From assembly GCA_014529385.2 (NCBI GenBank), contig CM043970.1, forward strand, positions 43,165,279 through 43,229,278: a stretch of DNA of 64,000 bases, in the 5' to 3' direction. The notes under the pieces were generated by a model that saw only the letters and a program-made list of their open reading frames with translations, ran no database searches and was not told the DNA's origin. The translations under genes were made by a program, and so were the position numbers. Below are positions 11,826 through 21,609 of the stretch, piece after piece; positions within the stretch are counted from its first letter, which is position 1, and every line of letters begins with the position of its first letter. Origin of the DNA: Adiantum capillus-veneris. Its lineage: Eukaryota; Streptophyta; Polypodiopsida; Polypodiales; Pteridaceae.

Positions 11826-14800
11826 ATTATCGTCCTCGGAGGTCAAATATGACCTATGGGACCAAAGTTACATGTGATGTCGTATGTGTATGGCTGATGA
11901 GTGACTCTGGATGCTCCAAAATTGTAGTGATGAGAGTCGCAATGGAGAGCCCACACTTTGGTTGGGAGAGGAAAGTGTGTAGGTCTAAGTTATGGCTGAA
12001 AATGTGAGAGAAGCAAGTTCGGATGTGATAAAAAGCTGAGCACTCTAGTAGTGTGTGGTACTCAGGCTCTCGAACTTGCAGTGAGCATAATGTGCACAAT
12101 CGATTTGACTCCTCTCCATTGCCCCAGTGCCCTATCTCGCATCGAATGAAATGGGAGCTAAGCCGAATTGCTGCGATAGTGCGTAGCGCGGACAAGGGAA
12201 TAGGCTCAAGCATGTAAGTGTGAGTACGGTTTCCTCTCTCAGCGAAAAACATGGTTTTGTAGTTGGGGGCAATATAGGTGGTGTAATGTATGAAACGTGA
12301 CCCACCGGATTTCTCCCAAGCCGTAATACATTGGCGTTGTAGAAAAGCTTCATTCACTTGAGAGTCAATTGAAGCATCATGTAGCAAGTGTAATGCATCC
12401 CATCTCCCAAACCACTTCTTTATGTCTTACATCCATCCCGTGCTCAAGATCTTGCTTTTATGCGTCTTTTGAACTTTTTTGCTTGCTTCCCATGCAATTG
12501 TAGGAAGTCGATGTGAGGGGTTTTGACGCATCTTTATCATGTACTCCACAACCCTTTCCATGCCCATAACCTCAATTGGAAGAGATCCGGACTCAAGAAG
12601 TAGGAGCATATATGGTGTTTGTGTCTTAACTTGGAGAAAGTTTGTAAGAAAACGCTTTTGGATATTCTCAAACTCTTTCCAAGTAGACTTTGAGATGCTC
12701 CCGCCCCACACTTCAACTCCATAAAGAAGAACCGGTGTCACCAATGCATCAAAAAGATACTTCTTGAGAACCCAACACTTGATGTTTCCCGCATTACACA
12801 TGTTCTCAAATGCATAATATGCTCTCTTTCCCGCTTCCAAACGACGAATAGCACATTCATGCCACTTGTGATTGGATGGAACCTCAAGGCCAAGGTACTT
12901 AAAGCTCTCAACAACTTCAAGTGTCTCGTTGTTGTACACAATGCATGGCTTCTCCTTATGGTTGGTTTTCACAAGCATAACCTTTGTTTTGGATTCATTT
13001 ACAATCAGCCCACTATGCAAGCAAAAGTTCTCAAGGACAACCATAAGCTTTTGTGCATCTTCTAAAGTGTGTGCTAGAAGCACTACATCATCCGCATACA
13101 ACAAAAGCATGATTACCGCATTGCAAATAGTGACCTCTTCAATGCCTTCTTCTTGTATAAAGTCAAGTACCATTTGTTCCAATTGATCGATGCATAGACC
13201 AAAGAGAGTTGGTGACAATGGACATCCTTGTTTAACCCCAATAGTGCTTACAAAAATTTCTGAAATTTCTCTTCCCATGCGCAATTGACAAATCACCTTC
13301 TCATAGATTCGAGAAACCGCAAGCATAAACTCACTTGGCACTTGGAGTTCTTCCATCCTTCTCCACAAATTGTTACGTGGAATCATATCAAAGGCTTTCT
13401 TAAACTCCACAAAACAACAATACAATCGCTTGCCTTTCAACCGACTTTCCTCCATGAGAACACGAAGAGTGACAAGATGATCAATGGTTCTATGGCATCG
13501 ACGAAAACCCGCTTGTCCCTTTGCACGCTTGTCATTCTCTTCAGCCCAATCACTCAATTTCATCTCCATTATGCACCCAAACAACTTTGCCATAAGAGAC
13601 CCAATCATTATAGTCCGGTAGTTGCTTACATTCTTTACATCCCCTCCTTTATGCAAAGGCTTAACCCAATTAGTACTCCAATCATAAGGCATACCATGTT
13701 GAAGTGCAAGGTTGAACATATCACACATCCACTCATGGATAAAATCTCCTGTCCATTTGATCATCTCCGGCTTGATACCTTGAAGATCTCCCGCTTTGCG
13801 AGTGGCCAACTTTTCAAGCCCACCGCATACATCCTCAATAGTAAAAAAAGACGGCATACATGGGAGTGAACCATAAAATGGCATTTTTTCAGTATTTGCT
13901 TGTTCATATAATTGCCTACAATGTGTGTACATATCCACTAGACTCAAGTTACCAAAATTCTCAACCCGCTTGCCTCTCAAGTTTCTCCAAAATCTTCCAC
14001 ATGCATGTGCCTTTTCTTGGACTTGAAATTCTTGTTTCTTTACTTTCCATCTTCTTCTCTTCTTTTGAATCAATGCCTTGTATGTATGCAAATGACTTTG
14101 ATAGTTGTCTTTGTCCATAGTTGCATCAAGCTTTATCAAGGACTTTCGAGCATCTTGACATTCTTTATCAAACCACCTTTTGTGTGATCTATCTTTGTTG
14201 ATATCATGGAGATGCTTTATGGCAAAGCATTCTTCCGCACAAGAACAAATAGCTTTCTTGAAAGCTTCCCATTTAGTTTCCAACGGTGCATCACATTGAA
14301 GCTTTGTGATCCATAATTTGTTCTCAACCATTTCAATGTACATTGGTGCCCGTTTGAAATCCATACAAAGTGATAACTTCTCTTTCCGTTGGCTGAGATT
14401 ATCATGCTTAGTTGCTTTTCCACATGAAAGGTCAATACATAAGGTGCGATGGTCGGATTCCGGGGTCCATTGACCAAACATAAAGCTCTTTATGCGATAC
14501 ATGATGGCTTCAGAGAGTAGCATATAGTCAATCACACTATCCCCATTATGTCTCCTACATGTAAATCCATTGGTTCCACTCCACAAAGATACACCATTGG
14601 CAATGAGCATACCCGTGCTATTACACATGTGTAAAAGTAACTTTCCATAGTGATCCGGTTCTTTCTCATCCATTGAAGTACGATCATACAAGTGAACTTC
14701 CTCCAACTCCCTTGAAATGTATGGCATATCAAATTGTTGAGTATCATGTTGCAATGTTTTTGTGCGAGCATTCATATCCCCAAATACAATAACATCACCT

Positions 14801-14917
14801 TCACCTTTGAAATAAGCAATGTCCTCTTTCAAATCAGAAAATGGTTGATCTCTATCCATGCAAGCATAAAAGGGAGAATCATGATGAGGAATGTAGCAAC
14901 TGGCTACAAAAATGGGT

Positions 14918-14918
<1 letters not shown>
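11826..14918 (-). pseudogene. LINE ORF2: partial endonuclease, reverse transcriptase, C-terminal zinc motif
   Basis: On the minus strand one frame runs from the TC tract at 14,919 down to a stop at 11,854, broken only by a TAA at 12,427-12,429. Endonuclease signatures are GDMNAR, SVIDYMLLS and PESDH. The reverse transcriptase has FVEFKKAFDMIPRNNLW, GVKQGCPLSPTLFGL and the catalytic LLYADDVVLLA. Downstream of the stop a CxxC...HxxxC motif (LCTLC...HTLLEC) matches the usual LINE C-terminal zinc region. The protein would nick target DNA and copy the element RNA. The first ~100 residues of the endonuclease are missing here; a matching N-terminus sits in the opposite orientation at 16,147-16,347. 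Past the stop codon the element ends in AATAAAATCTATCTATC(TC)n. Confidence 0.9.

Positions 14919-14958
<40 letters not shown>
14919..14958. repeat. (CT)20 microsatellite at the LINE inversion junction
   Basis: A 40-bp perfect CT tract separates the minus-strand LINE segment from the plus-strand LINE segment, so it marks the inversion breakpoint or the element's own 5' terminus. Confidence 0.9.
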
Positions 14959-14959
<1 letters not shown>

Positions 14960-15189
14960 AAAACGTAGCCGTTTTTTGACCTAGTAGACAGCAGTCCACT
15001 CTTTTGATCATAACTTCTTCATCCGAACTCCGATTTGGGTGATCTATAGCCTCAATCGAAGAGCACGAAGTCCTCTACGCATTGATGTAAAGACATAAAT
15101 TTTCAGAGTTATGGAAGGAATTTATGTAGCAGCATTTCCGAAGTGAACAGGTTCAACAAAATTGATTCTCATCTTCTATTTTACATACA
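14960..15189 (+). other. Presumed LINE 5' untranslated region
   Basis: About 230 non-coding bases lie between the CT tract and the ORF1 start and include AACTTCTTCATCCGAACTCC. The position directly upstream of ORF1 suggests the 5' leader, possibly with an internal promoter as in other LINEs. No promoter motif was recognised. Confidence 0.45.
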
Positions 15190-16140
15190 ATGTCTTCCGG
15201 CACTCGCAAGGGTTCTTCTTCTTCAACAAGGTCCACAACCATTGTGGAAAATGATCCAAAATCTCCTAAGTGTGGAGATAGCAACACAACCACCCAACCA
15301 ACGACATTGGAAACCATGATCATGGCGTACTTGGTATCATTGCAAGAGACCGTAAACAAACAAGGCGAAGACTTACGAGCACTTGCAATGGAGAGTGGCA
15401 CACTAAGGGTACTTGTGGTTGAGAATGAGAATCTCAAGAGGACACTTGAGATGCAAACAACACGTTTGATGCAACTTGAAGAGGAAGTCAAGGAATGTAA
15501 ACGCTCTCTTGTGGACTTGAATGCTTTGAAGGAGCGGATGAGCAAAGTAGAGCATGACAATGTATTGAAAGAGGAGAAATTTGACACTATGAGCCGGGAT
15601 GTATGCGACATGAAAAATGTATGCACAAACAAGTCTTGGGCTGATGTATGTAGTAGCAATGTGGTTTCTAATTCCTCACTCATGCAAGCTATGGTTCAAA
15701 CAAAGAATGTTGAGAATGTGGATGTGGAGGAGTTGAAGGAACGGGAGCGACGTTCCAAGAACATTGTTATTCGTGGAATTCCCGAAGAGAAGTTAGAGAC
15801 ACCTCCTTCTCTTGCCATTGTTATTGAAGATTTCTTCAAAACCCACTTTGGCATGTCCGGAGTTATGGTCTATGGAGCACATAGAGTGGGGAAGCAAGGA
15901 GCTCCTCGCTCGGGAGAACGGCCAATTGTATGCACCATGCCGGATGAGACCAAGCGAAAGATTATCCTTGATAATAGTTGGATCTATTTGAGGGATACAA
16001 AATGTTTTGTATGTGAAGACCGCACTATTAAGCAACAAAATATGTGTCGCAAGGCATATAAGGAAAAGAATAATAAAAACAAGGAGATCTCTCATGAAGA
16101 AAATGTGCCCAAGGAGGAGGCAAGTCTCTCAAGCAAATAG
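15190..16140 (+). CDS. LINE ORF1 protein (coiled coil plus RRM-like domain)
   Basis: An intact 316-codon frame. Residues 1-45 are Ser/Thr-rich. Residues of about 50-145 are heptad-rich (repeated Leu/Met with Glu/Lys, such as LEEEVKECKRSLVDL) and should form a coiled coil for trimerisation. Residues of about 185-300 resemble the RNA-binding domain of L1-type ORF1p: SKNIVIRGIPEE, then YGAHRVGK..GERPIVCTM and KRKIILDNSWIYL. The C-terminus is Lys/Glu-rich. ORF1 proteins coat the element RNA. The start at 15,190 is the first ATG and precedes the low-complexity head. ORF2 begins seven bases after the ORF1 stop, the usual LINE arrangement. It is intact as a frame, but the element is broken, so it may be a relic. 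Confidence 0.85.
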   Translation: MSSGTRKGSSSSTRSTTIVENDPKSPKCGDSNTTTQPTTLETMIMAYLVSLQETVNKQGEDLRALAMESGTLRVLVVENENLKRTLEMQTTRLMQLEEEVKECKRSLVDLNALKERMSKVEHDNVLKEEKFDTMSRDVCDMKNVCTNKSWADVCSSNVVSNSSLMQAMVQTKNVENVDVEELKERERRSKNIVIRGIPEEKLETPPSLAIVIEDFFKTHFGMSGVMVYGAHRVGKQGAPRSGERPIVCTMPDETKRKIILDNSWIYLRDTKCFVCEDRTIKQQNMCRKAYKEKNNKNKEISHEENVPKEEASLSSK

Positions 16141-16146
16141 GGATGC

Positions 16147-16347
16147 GTGACCTATGAGACCGAGTTACAATTGAAAATATGCTTTTGGAATTGTAATGGA
16201 TACCCATGGAATGCGGGGGTTGGCATTGATGAACTAACAAGCAAAGCCGATGTTGTACTTCTTGTTGAAACTTGGGAGCATGATACACAAAGGATTATCG
16301 TTTCTAAAACAACAAGCAAACTGACCCTTATGAATGCCAGCGCTTGA
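16147..16347 (+). pseudogene. LINE ORF2 N-terminus (start of endonuclease), truncated
   Basis: The frame opens just after ORF1 and reads LKICFWNCNGYPWNAGVGID and VVLLVETWEHD. The latter contains the conserved Glu-Thr-Trp of apurinic-type LINE endonucleases. It ends abruptly near 16,345 where sequence of mitochondrial character begins. The missing continuation of the endonuclease resumes, after a gap of roughly 50 codons, in the minus-strand segment at 14,918. Confidence 0.8.
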
Positions 16348-16955
16348 GCAAAGGGTTTGGGCAGTCGAAATGTCTAGCCCATCAAAGGAACATGTACTCA
16401 CATAGGGAAGGGACCCTGATATGTAGGCTTCCTATGTCTCGGGTGCTTTAGAGGACCCGACGTATATGCCAGTGTGGCAAGCCACCATGTCTACCTTGCT
16501 CAGGGAGAGTTCCTCTAAGAGGATTAAAGGGTCAATTGCCGCCCTTAGAACCCCCTCAAGGTCGCGCCTTAGATTGGCTATGGTAGCAGCCCCCCCGCCT
16601 GTTCTTCGGCTACAACCTAAAGCGGGTAACCCACCGATTCTGTATAGGTGGTAGCGAATAGGTGTCGTACTGAGCTCTTTTGGTTAAAGTAGGTGCTTTC
16701 CCTTGGCCAGAAGAGCCTATAGAGCATGTAGCATGCATTAACTGCCGCTGTGCACTCGTCGTTGAGTCGCTTGACCAGGCCCCGGCAGCGACTCGGGGTG
16801 GCCGTTAGCCGGGTTTTCCCTAGCTTAAGGTGCCGTGCCAAGGGGTAAGGCGTCCCGGCCAATGTAGTGCTGGGCTCCAGGCAACAGGGAAGTTTTCATT
16901 ACAATTTGAATTTCCTAGCCTAGTTATAAATTTAATGTGCTAATCTGTATACGAA

Positions 16956-17028
16956 TGGAGACGATCGGACTTGAACCAATAACTTCATGCTTGCAAAACA
17001 TGCGTTCTACCGATTAAACTACGCCCCC
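16956..17028 (-). tRNA. trnA-UGC: tRNA-Ala (UGC), mitochondrial type
   Basis: A 73-base cloverleaf on the minus strand. The acceptor GGGGGCG pairs with CGTCTCC (two G-U pairs). The D stem is GTT/AAC, the anticodon loop TTTGCAA gives UGC, the T arm contains TTCAAGT, and the discriminator is A. All stems fold, so it is an intact-looking copy inside the NUMT. Confidence 0.85.
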
Positions 17029-17886
17029 ACCCTCGTTTCATGTGCAACACGTATCATATAGGCAAACAAAACTTTTCTTTTAAAGCAAAGAATTTGTGTG
17101 GCTAGCGCCATGTAGTCCTTATTCCACTGATGCTCAGGCGGAAGAACCGAAGCTCTAAAAAAAGGTCGGCACGCGTAAATCGACTAACTTCTTCTCTCCG
17201 GACGAATCCAAAAAAACAAATTAAACGACTATTCTTTCAAAATCTCTTTTAAGACGCTACGAATAGATAGGCATGGTCAAATGCTAAAAGGGTAATCCGT
17301 GATAGATAGATAGAAAAGGACGCGGTAAAGGGAGGAATCCTTGGGCCTGACCTAATCTCGTAGTCATAGTGCTATCGTTGGCTTCTGCATTTAAACGATT
17401 AATTTCACAACCCAGCATTCTAGCATGCCAGGAAGGCATTGGATAGATGCCCTTGCCAGCACCTGAGGTCAAATGGCATTTCATCTTAACATGATCCCGC
17501 CCCATAGCTTGTTAAGAGTCTATGTGCTTACTGAACCTGGGATGCTACGTAGCGGTTGCCAAGGCGGGACTTCAAGTTGCAACGAATTATCATGATTCGT
17601 TTACGTCGTAGAATCAATCGACATTCTTCTAGCAATTTCTTTGTTTTCAACGGAAACAGCGGCGTTTATGGCATTTCTTTATGCACGATTGACATAGCGA
17701 AGACAACAGCTCTTGCCAAGGCAGTAGCTCTATGTCAATAAGGGCTAGCAACAGAGCCTCCTCCTCGCGTGTCCAAATCCCTAGCAAAAGGAGTAGGTAG
17801 CTGGGGGGAACCCACATACATCCGTCGCATTCTAAGCTAGGGTCCCTTGTCATGTACCGTCATGCCACAATGGGTTTACTTTAAAA

Positions 17887-17957
17887 AAACTGGGGATGGA
17901 GTCGAACCATCATTCTAGGACGGTAAGTCCAACGCATTACCATTATGTTACCTAGTT
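17887..17957 (-). tRNA. tRNA-Val (UAC)-like gene with mismatches
   Basis: The acceptor AACTAGG pairs with CCCAGTT except for an A-C mismatch at the fifth pair, which a C-to-U edit would restore. The T stem is perfect (GATGG/CCATC, loop TTCGACT). The anticodon loop CTTACCG reads UAC; the anticodon stem has one T-T mismatch and the D stem one A-C. Mismatches may be editing sites or decay after transfer. The amino-acid assignment rests on the loop alone. Confidence 0.55.
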
Positions 17958-17999
17958 GGGGGGTGACCAAAGAAAAGGCCACCCCGAAGTAACCGTTAT

Positions 18000-18222
18000 T
18001 TATCTAGACTTATCTTTAGGGTTGTTTATTGATTTCCTTAAAATACGAAGAATATCGAAAAGGCCATCATCAAAGCAAAGAGGGCAATAGCTTTTGTTAA
18101 GGCAAAGCCTGGAGTAACATAACCGAATAATTGTTTGGCTAATGATAGATTTCACGCCACAGGGCTTGTCAAAGGACTAAATAGATTTCCAATACCTACT
18201 ACTGCTCCTTTTCTCATTCTCG
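18000..18222 (-). pseudogene. atp9: Mitochondrial atp9 fragment (ATP synthase subunit c), with in-frame UGA
   Basis: Read on the minus strand, the segment encodes GAVVGIGNLFSPL, then SLAKQLFGY and [12 protein letters not shown], matching subunit c of the mitochondrial F0 rotor from about residue 19. A UGA at 18,166-18,168 stands where the family has arginine (CGA) and the next Leu codon CUA stands for Pro (CCA): both are U-to-C changes. Several Thr/Pro codons (ACA, ACU, CCA, CCU) stand where Ile/Leu/Ser are usual, as expected before C-to-U editing. The first ~18 codons are replaced by unrelated sequence and the C-terminus is extended, so this is a partial or chimeric copy, not a working gene. 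Confidence 0.75.
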
Positions 18223-19247
18223 GGTTCATCCTTGCCATTCTCTTTTTCGGGAAGCAGGAAGGGGCAAAGCCAGGAAATTCCCCCCAGTGCTTCCTATTCT
18301 CCGGGGTCATTATCGCCCGACCCAGTATCCTGACCGTTCCCTTCATTTCCGGAAGGAGTGTCTTCCTCCGGTTTTGGTCCCCTACAGAAACACAAAACCC
18401 GGTTCCACCAAGAACGTTTAGGCACTTGTGATTGTGCAAGGTGATCCAGCTTGGAAAGAAGCTCCTCTTCTTGTTGTCAAGAAAAGGGGCTCTGGCTCTT
18501 TGCCTCGCTAGTCTCGGGAGCCTCGCTAGTACCCTCGTCCTTCCTGTTCTTCGATGATGAAGGGCTTCCCTGAACTTCGCTTGACGGCCCTGAGCTCAAT
18601 TCGTGTCCAGCCTTGTCTCCTTCTGGAGTGGAGTTGCCATCCTTGATTTCACGAGTATCCCCTCCAAACTCCTCTTCCCATAACGGCGCCCCCGAAGATG
18701 ATGGAGGAGGAGGAAACGATAAATTCTCTGTCAGCGTCGAGCCTTGTTCGGAGGGCTGCTGGCTTGTTTCCGCTTCCGGCCTGTCTTCTCAACTGTCGGA
18801 ATTGGAAGAATAGAAGTAACAAGTTAAAAAATTGCCCCTGCTTATTCCTTCGAAATTCGTACATTGAAATGGCGACCACTAAGAAAACACATTCGATATG
18901 AACTCCCGAGTCACTCTAGAGTGACACCGTACGGGTAACTCTTAACGAACAAACGAAAAGGGTGCCCATTTTTCTTTTTGGTAGCCAAGTTCACTGGAAA
19001 CCCCCCGACGGCTAATCATCGAAAGAGTTAGACTTTTTGAAGTTTCGAATAGGTTATTTTTCATGGCATCATTTTTTGTTGATGATCTCTTAGTTAGTTA
19101 CTGGCAAAGCCAATAACCGTAAGCGGAATGGCCACGGCAAGGCGGATCATCTTACATTCCAGAAAAGGGTTGCCCCAATAATCTCCAGTCACCATACCAG
19201 TGCTCAACTTAATGACAAAGTAGTAGATGATCCTTCCGATCCAGTTT

Positions 19248-19309
19248 GGCTCATGATCGGGCTTGAACCGGTGCCGTTTCAGAGACTCTCTCCTTTAAGT
19301 TACATGAGC
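19248..19309 (-). pseudogene. Truncated tRNA (acceptor and T arms only complete)
   Basis: A perfect 7-bp acceptor (GCTCATG/CATGAGC) encloses a D-arm-like segment and a T arm (ACCGG/CCGAT, loop TTCAAGC). Only about 12 bases remain where the anticodon arm and variable loop should be, so roughly ten bases are deleted and no anticodon can be read. Confidence 0.5.
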
Positions 19310-20119
19310 TGCGAAAAACTAAACTACTGCCAAGCGAGGAAAGCAAAGCTCTTTTGAAATAGAATGTGGGCAGATTGATTCTTATTTGTAGGCGACTATG
19401 GCTCCTCGAAGCGAAGAACTGTACGAACTATAACGTAGGCTACCGCTCTACCCTTCGAAACTCAACCAACTAAACTCTCGGTGTCTACGGCGTTAGAGTG
19501 AACTTCGTGCCCAAACGAGCACGCAGACATGGGGATTTCAAAATACCTTGATCAAATAGGGTGTCGTTTGCTTAATTTCCTCGTCCGAGCAATGAAACAA
19601 CTCTCTATATTTTTTTGTACTCTATGTTATGACTGAGAATAGTTATCTTCTCAACAATAATTAAATGACGAAGAGTTCACTTGTATGAAGTGGGAATCTT
19701 ACATACAGTTTTGTATAGCAACGTTATAGCTGTCGACTATTTCACAACTACACCGAAAAAACCCAACTTTGCCTTTATTTAATTAACCTCCAAGTTTGAG
19801 GTAACGGCTTACATACTAGGTATTGACTACAACTTGTAGGAACATTTAGTGGTCCTCGCTGATTTACACGCATGGGAGTTTACGTGTCCTATGCTGCTTG
19901 AGTTAAAACGTGGGCTAGCTGTATTTCCGGCTACTAGACTATCATCATTGCCGGGTGCAGCACTTGACTGCTTTGCCTGGTCAAACGAAACAGGTAGAGA
20001 CTGACAAGGTTTGTTTTTTCGCTACATGCTCTACTCGAAGGGCAAAGGTAGTCAGGCTTCCTTTCCATCGATATCATCAACTCTGACTTTTAAAACAAAC
20101 CTAACAAGCATAATGCTAA

Positions 20120-20193
20120 CGGGGAAAACGGGATTCGAACCCGCGGCTTCTGGCGTGACAGACCAGCACTCTAACCGACTAAGCTATTTCCCC
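20120..20193 (-). tRNA. trnD-GUC: tRNA-Asp (GUC), mitochondrial type
   Basis: Acceptor GGGGAAA/TTTCCCC, anticodon arm CTGGT-CTGTCAC-GCCAG with anticodon GUC, T loop TTCGAAT, and discriminator G (typical for Asp). All stems pair. It lies about 130 bases downstream of the rps1 stop on the same strand. Confidence 0.88.
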
Positions 20194-20321
20194 TGCCCCG
20201 GCCGGAGGTGGAGGATTCATTAAGCCCCCATCCCTGTTATTTGTTCTTTGAAGATGTTACGTGCAATTTACGAAGTAATATGTGCTGTGTTATCCAATAT
20301 AGCCCTAGTCATTCTATTTTA

Positions 20322-21154
20322 CTATGCATGCATCTTTTTTGAAGCCACTCCATAAAAGCTCCATACATACTTATGTAAATAAACGCGACGGCACCTAAAT
20401 GCCTGCTGGCGGCTTTTTTGGTGCTTTTTCCCTTTTAAAACTAGCGTAGCACGAATATTTTTTACCACAGTATTAAGTCTTATTATATTCGTGTTTGGAA
20501 TTTTGGATGTCCTACTCCTGCGAGATGTCTTATTTATGTTTTTGCGAAACTTTAGATCCTTGTTCCTGGATTTTATGCTTTTGCTTTTGTTTTCATGGAA
20601 TCTACCTCTAGAAAATTGATTTTTTTTTGAGAGGTGAAACTTTTTTTTATTCTTCTTGCGGTTGCGTTTGTAAGAGGGACTTCTGAAAAGGAAAGCTACG
20701 AGCCCTGCGATAACTTAAGCATACCCACCCTTAATTAAATTGAAAATCAACCCTTTGACCTTGTTACAGTCACGCCAAATCTTAGTTGGTTCAATCCAAA
20801 CTATTTTCTTGTTCAATGGTTTTGAAAAAATAATTCCCGGTTTACGCAGCTTTGGCAAAAGAAGTCTTGGTTCATAAAAATGAAGCTCCTTTACTTCTAC
20901 TTTTTCTAGATTCGAATCTTCGATTCCAACAAAATTAGACCTTGCTTATCAAGTAATTGACACCTCTACTGTCACTTCATGTTTTAAAAGGATTACAGGA
21001 GTTTTCAGTCCTGTATTCACCAAGATCATATTTGATGAGCGTAACAGTTTGATTAAACCCTTGTCCCTATCATGCCTTTTATTTCCATATCGCAATAGCT
21101 TTAATAAATATTATAGAGCGCCTTCACGTAGTAAAGTGGAACTAGAATTATGTA
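20322..21154 (-). pseudogene. rps1: Mitochondrial rps1 exon 2 (ribosomal protein S1), interrupted only by editable stops
   Basis: On the minus strand a single frame of about 277 codons runs from 21,154 to a TAG at 20,322. Family signatures are MILVNTGLKTPVILLKHEV, FVGIEDSN, KKIVWIEPTKIWRDCNKVKG and FNLIKGGYA followed by VIAGLVAFL. The C-terminal third is very Lys/Arg-rich, as in early-plant mitochondrial rps1. Four in-frame stops occur (TAA 21,111; TGA 20,949; TAA 20,946; TAA 20,715), with no frameshift. Each would become Gln or Arg by one U-to-C edit. The protein belongs to the small mitoribosomal subunit. Upstream is the end of a group II intron, so the first ~25 coding bases are on a separate exon not identified here. 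In the nucleus it cannot be translated, hence pseudogene. Confidence 0.85.
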
Positions 21155-21430
21155 GTTAACCTAAGCTCTGACATTGCTGCATAAGCTTGGCTCCTGAACC
21201 GTACATGAGACTGATGATCTCATACGGCTCTTCCCGTCATGTTAGCGTCTTCTCTTTAAGCTATGGCAAAAGGCGGGCGTTTTAAACTATAGTACGATTT
21301 TACTTATAATTGTAAACAAAGACAATTAAGACAGCGATTTAACACGAGTTTAAATACCTTTACCTTACATATGATTTGCTGTTATTTACAATTAATAATC
21401 AATAAAGTCAATGAGTCTCCATGTTAGCCT
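21155..21430 (-). other. 3' part of a mitochondrial group II intron in rps1
   Basis: Directly upstream (minus strand) of rps1 exon 2. It contains a domain V hairpin and a domain VI stem with a bulged A at 21,162, eight bases from the intron's last base; the intron ends in AAC. Splice position near the start of the rps1 frame agrees with the intron described for fern mitochondrial rps1. Its 5' part is missing or not recognisable; the limit near 21,430 is arbitrary. Confidence 0.75.
21196..21230 (-). ncRNA. Group II intron domain V
   Basis: A 35-base hairpin. The outer stem GAGCCGTA pairs with TACGGTTC (AGC catalytic triad at its 5' side). A two-base bulge follows, then TGAGA pairs with TCTCA and a short loop closes it. 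This is the standard catalytic core of organellar group II introns. Confidence 0.85.
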
Positions 21431-21573
21431 TGGAGCTTGGTGGAGAATCCTCTTTCTAAGGCTCTATAAGTCATTTTCTTAGGGCAAGCAAGAAGGGACA
21501 GATGATTTTGAATTGAAAGGGTCGATTGCAACGGTCGTTTCATTATTGTCGTAGGTTCATTTCTTTTATTACA

Positions 21574-21609
<36 letters not shown>

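Larger units (their letters stand above)
16348..21430 (-). other. Nuclear insert of mitochondrial DNA (NUMT), about 5 kb
   Basis: The block is visibly richer in GC than its surroundings. All recognised genes in it lie on the minus strand and are mitochondrial: trnA(UGC), a tRNA-Val-like gene, atp9, a deleted tRNA, trnD(GUC), and rps1 with the end of its group II intron. The stretches 16,350-16,950, 17,030-17,880, 18,225-19,240 and 19,310-20,115 contain no gene I can name. A short frame at about 17,610-17,700 ending in TETAAFMAFLYARLT is unassigned. Both ends are approximate. The left end abuts the LINE; the right end merges into sequence near a GA tract. An assembly chimera is the main alternative to a true insertion. 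Confidence 0.8.

Noticed and set aside
13285-13869. 194-codon plus-strand ORF inside the LINE
   Set aside because: Antisense shadow of the LINE reverse-transcriptase frame.
17556-17741. Short ORF in the NUMT with RLRRRINRH
   Set aside because: Could not be matched to any mitochondrial gene I know; a second frame in the same place reads equally well, so neither is called.
20461-20620. Hydrophobic plus-strand frame resembling nad4L
   Set aside because: It is the antisense of the Lys/Arg-rich C-terminal part of rps1, which reads in one frame with the rest of that gene; the resemblance is compositional.
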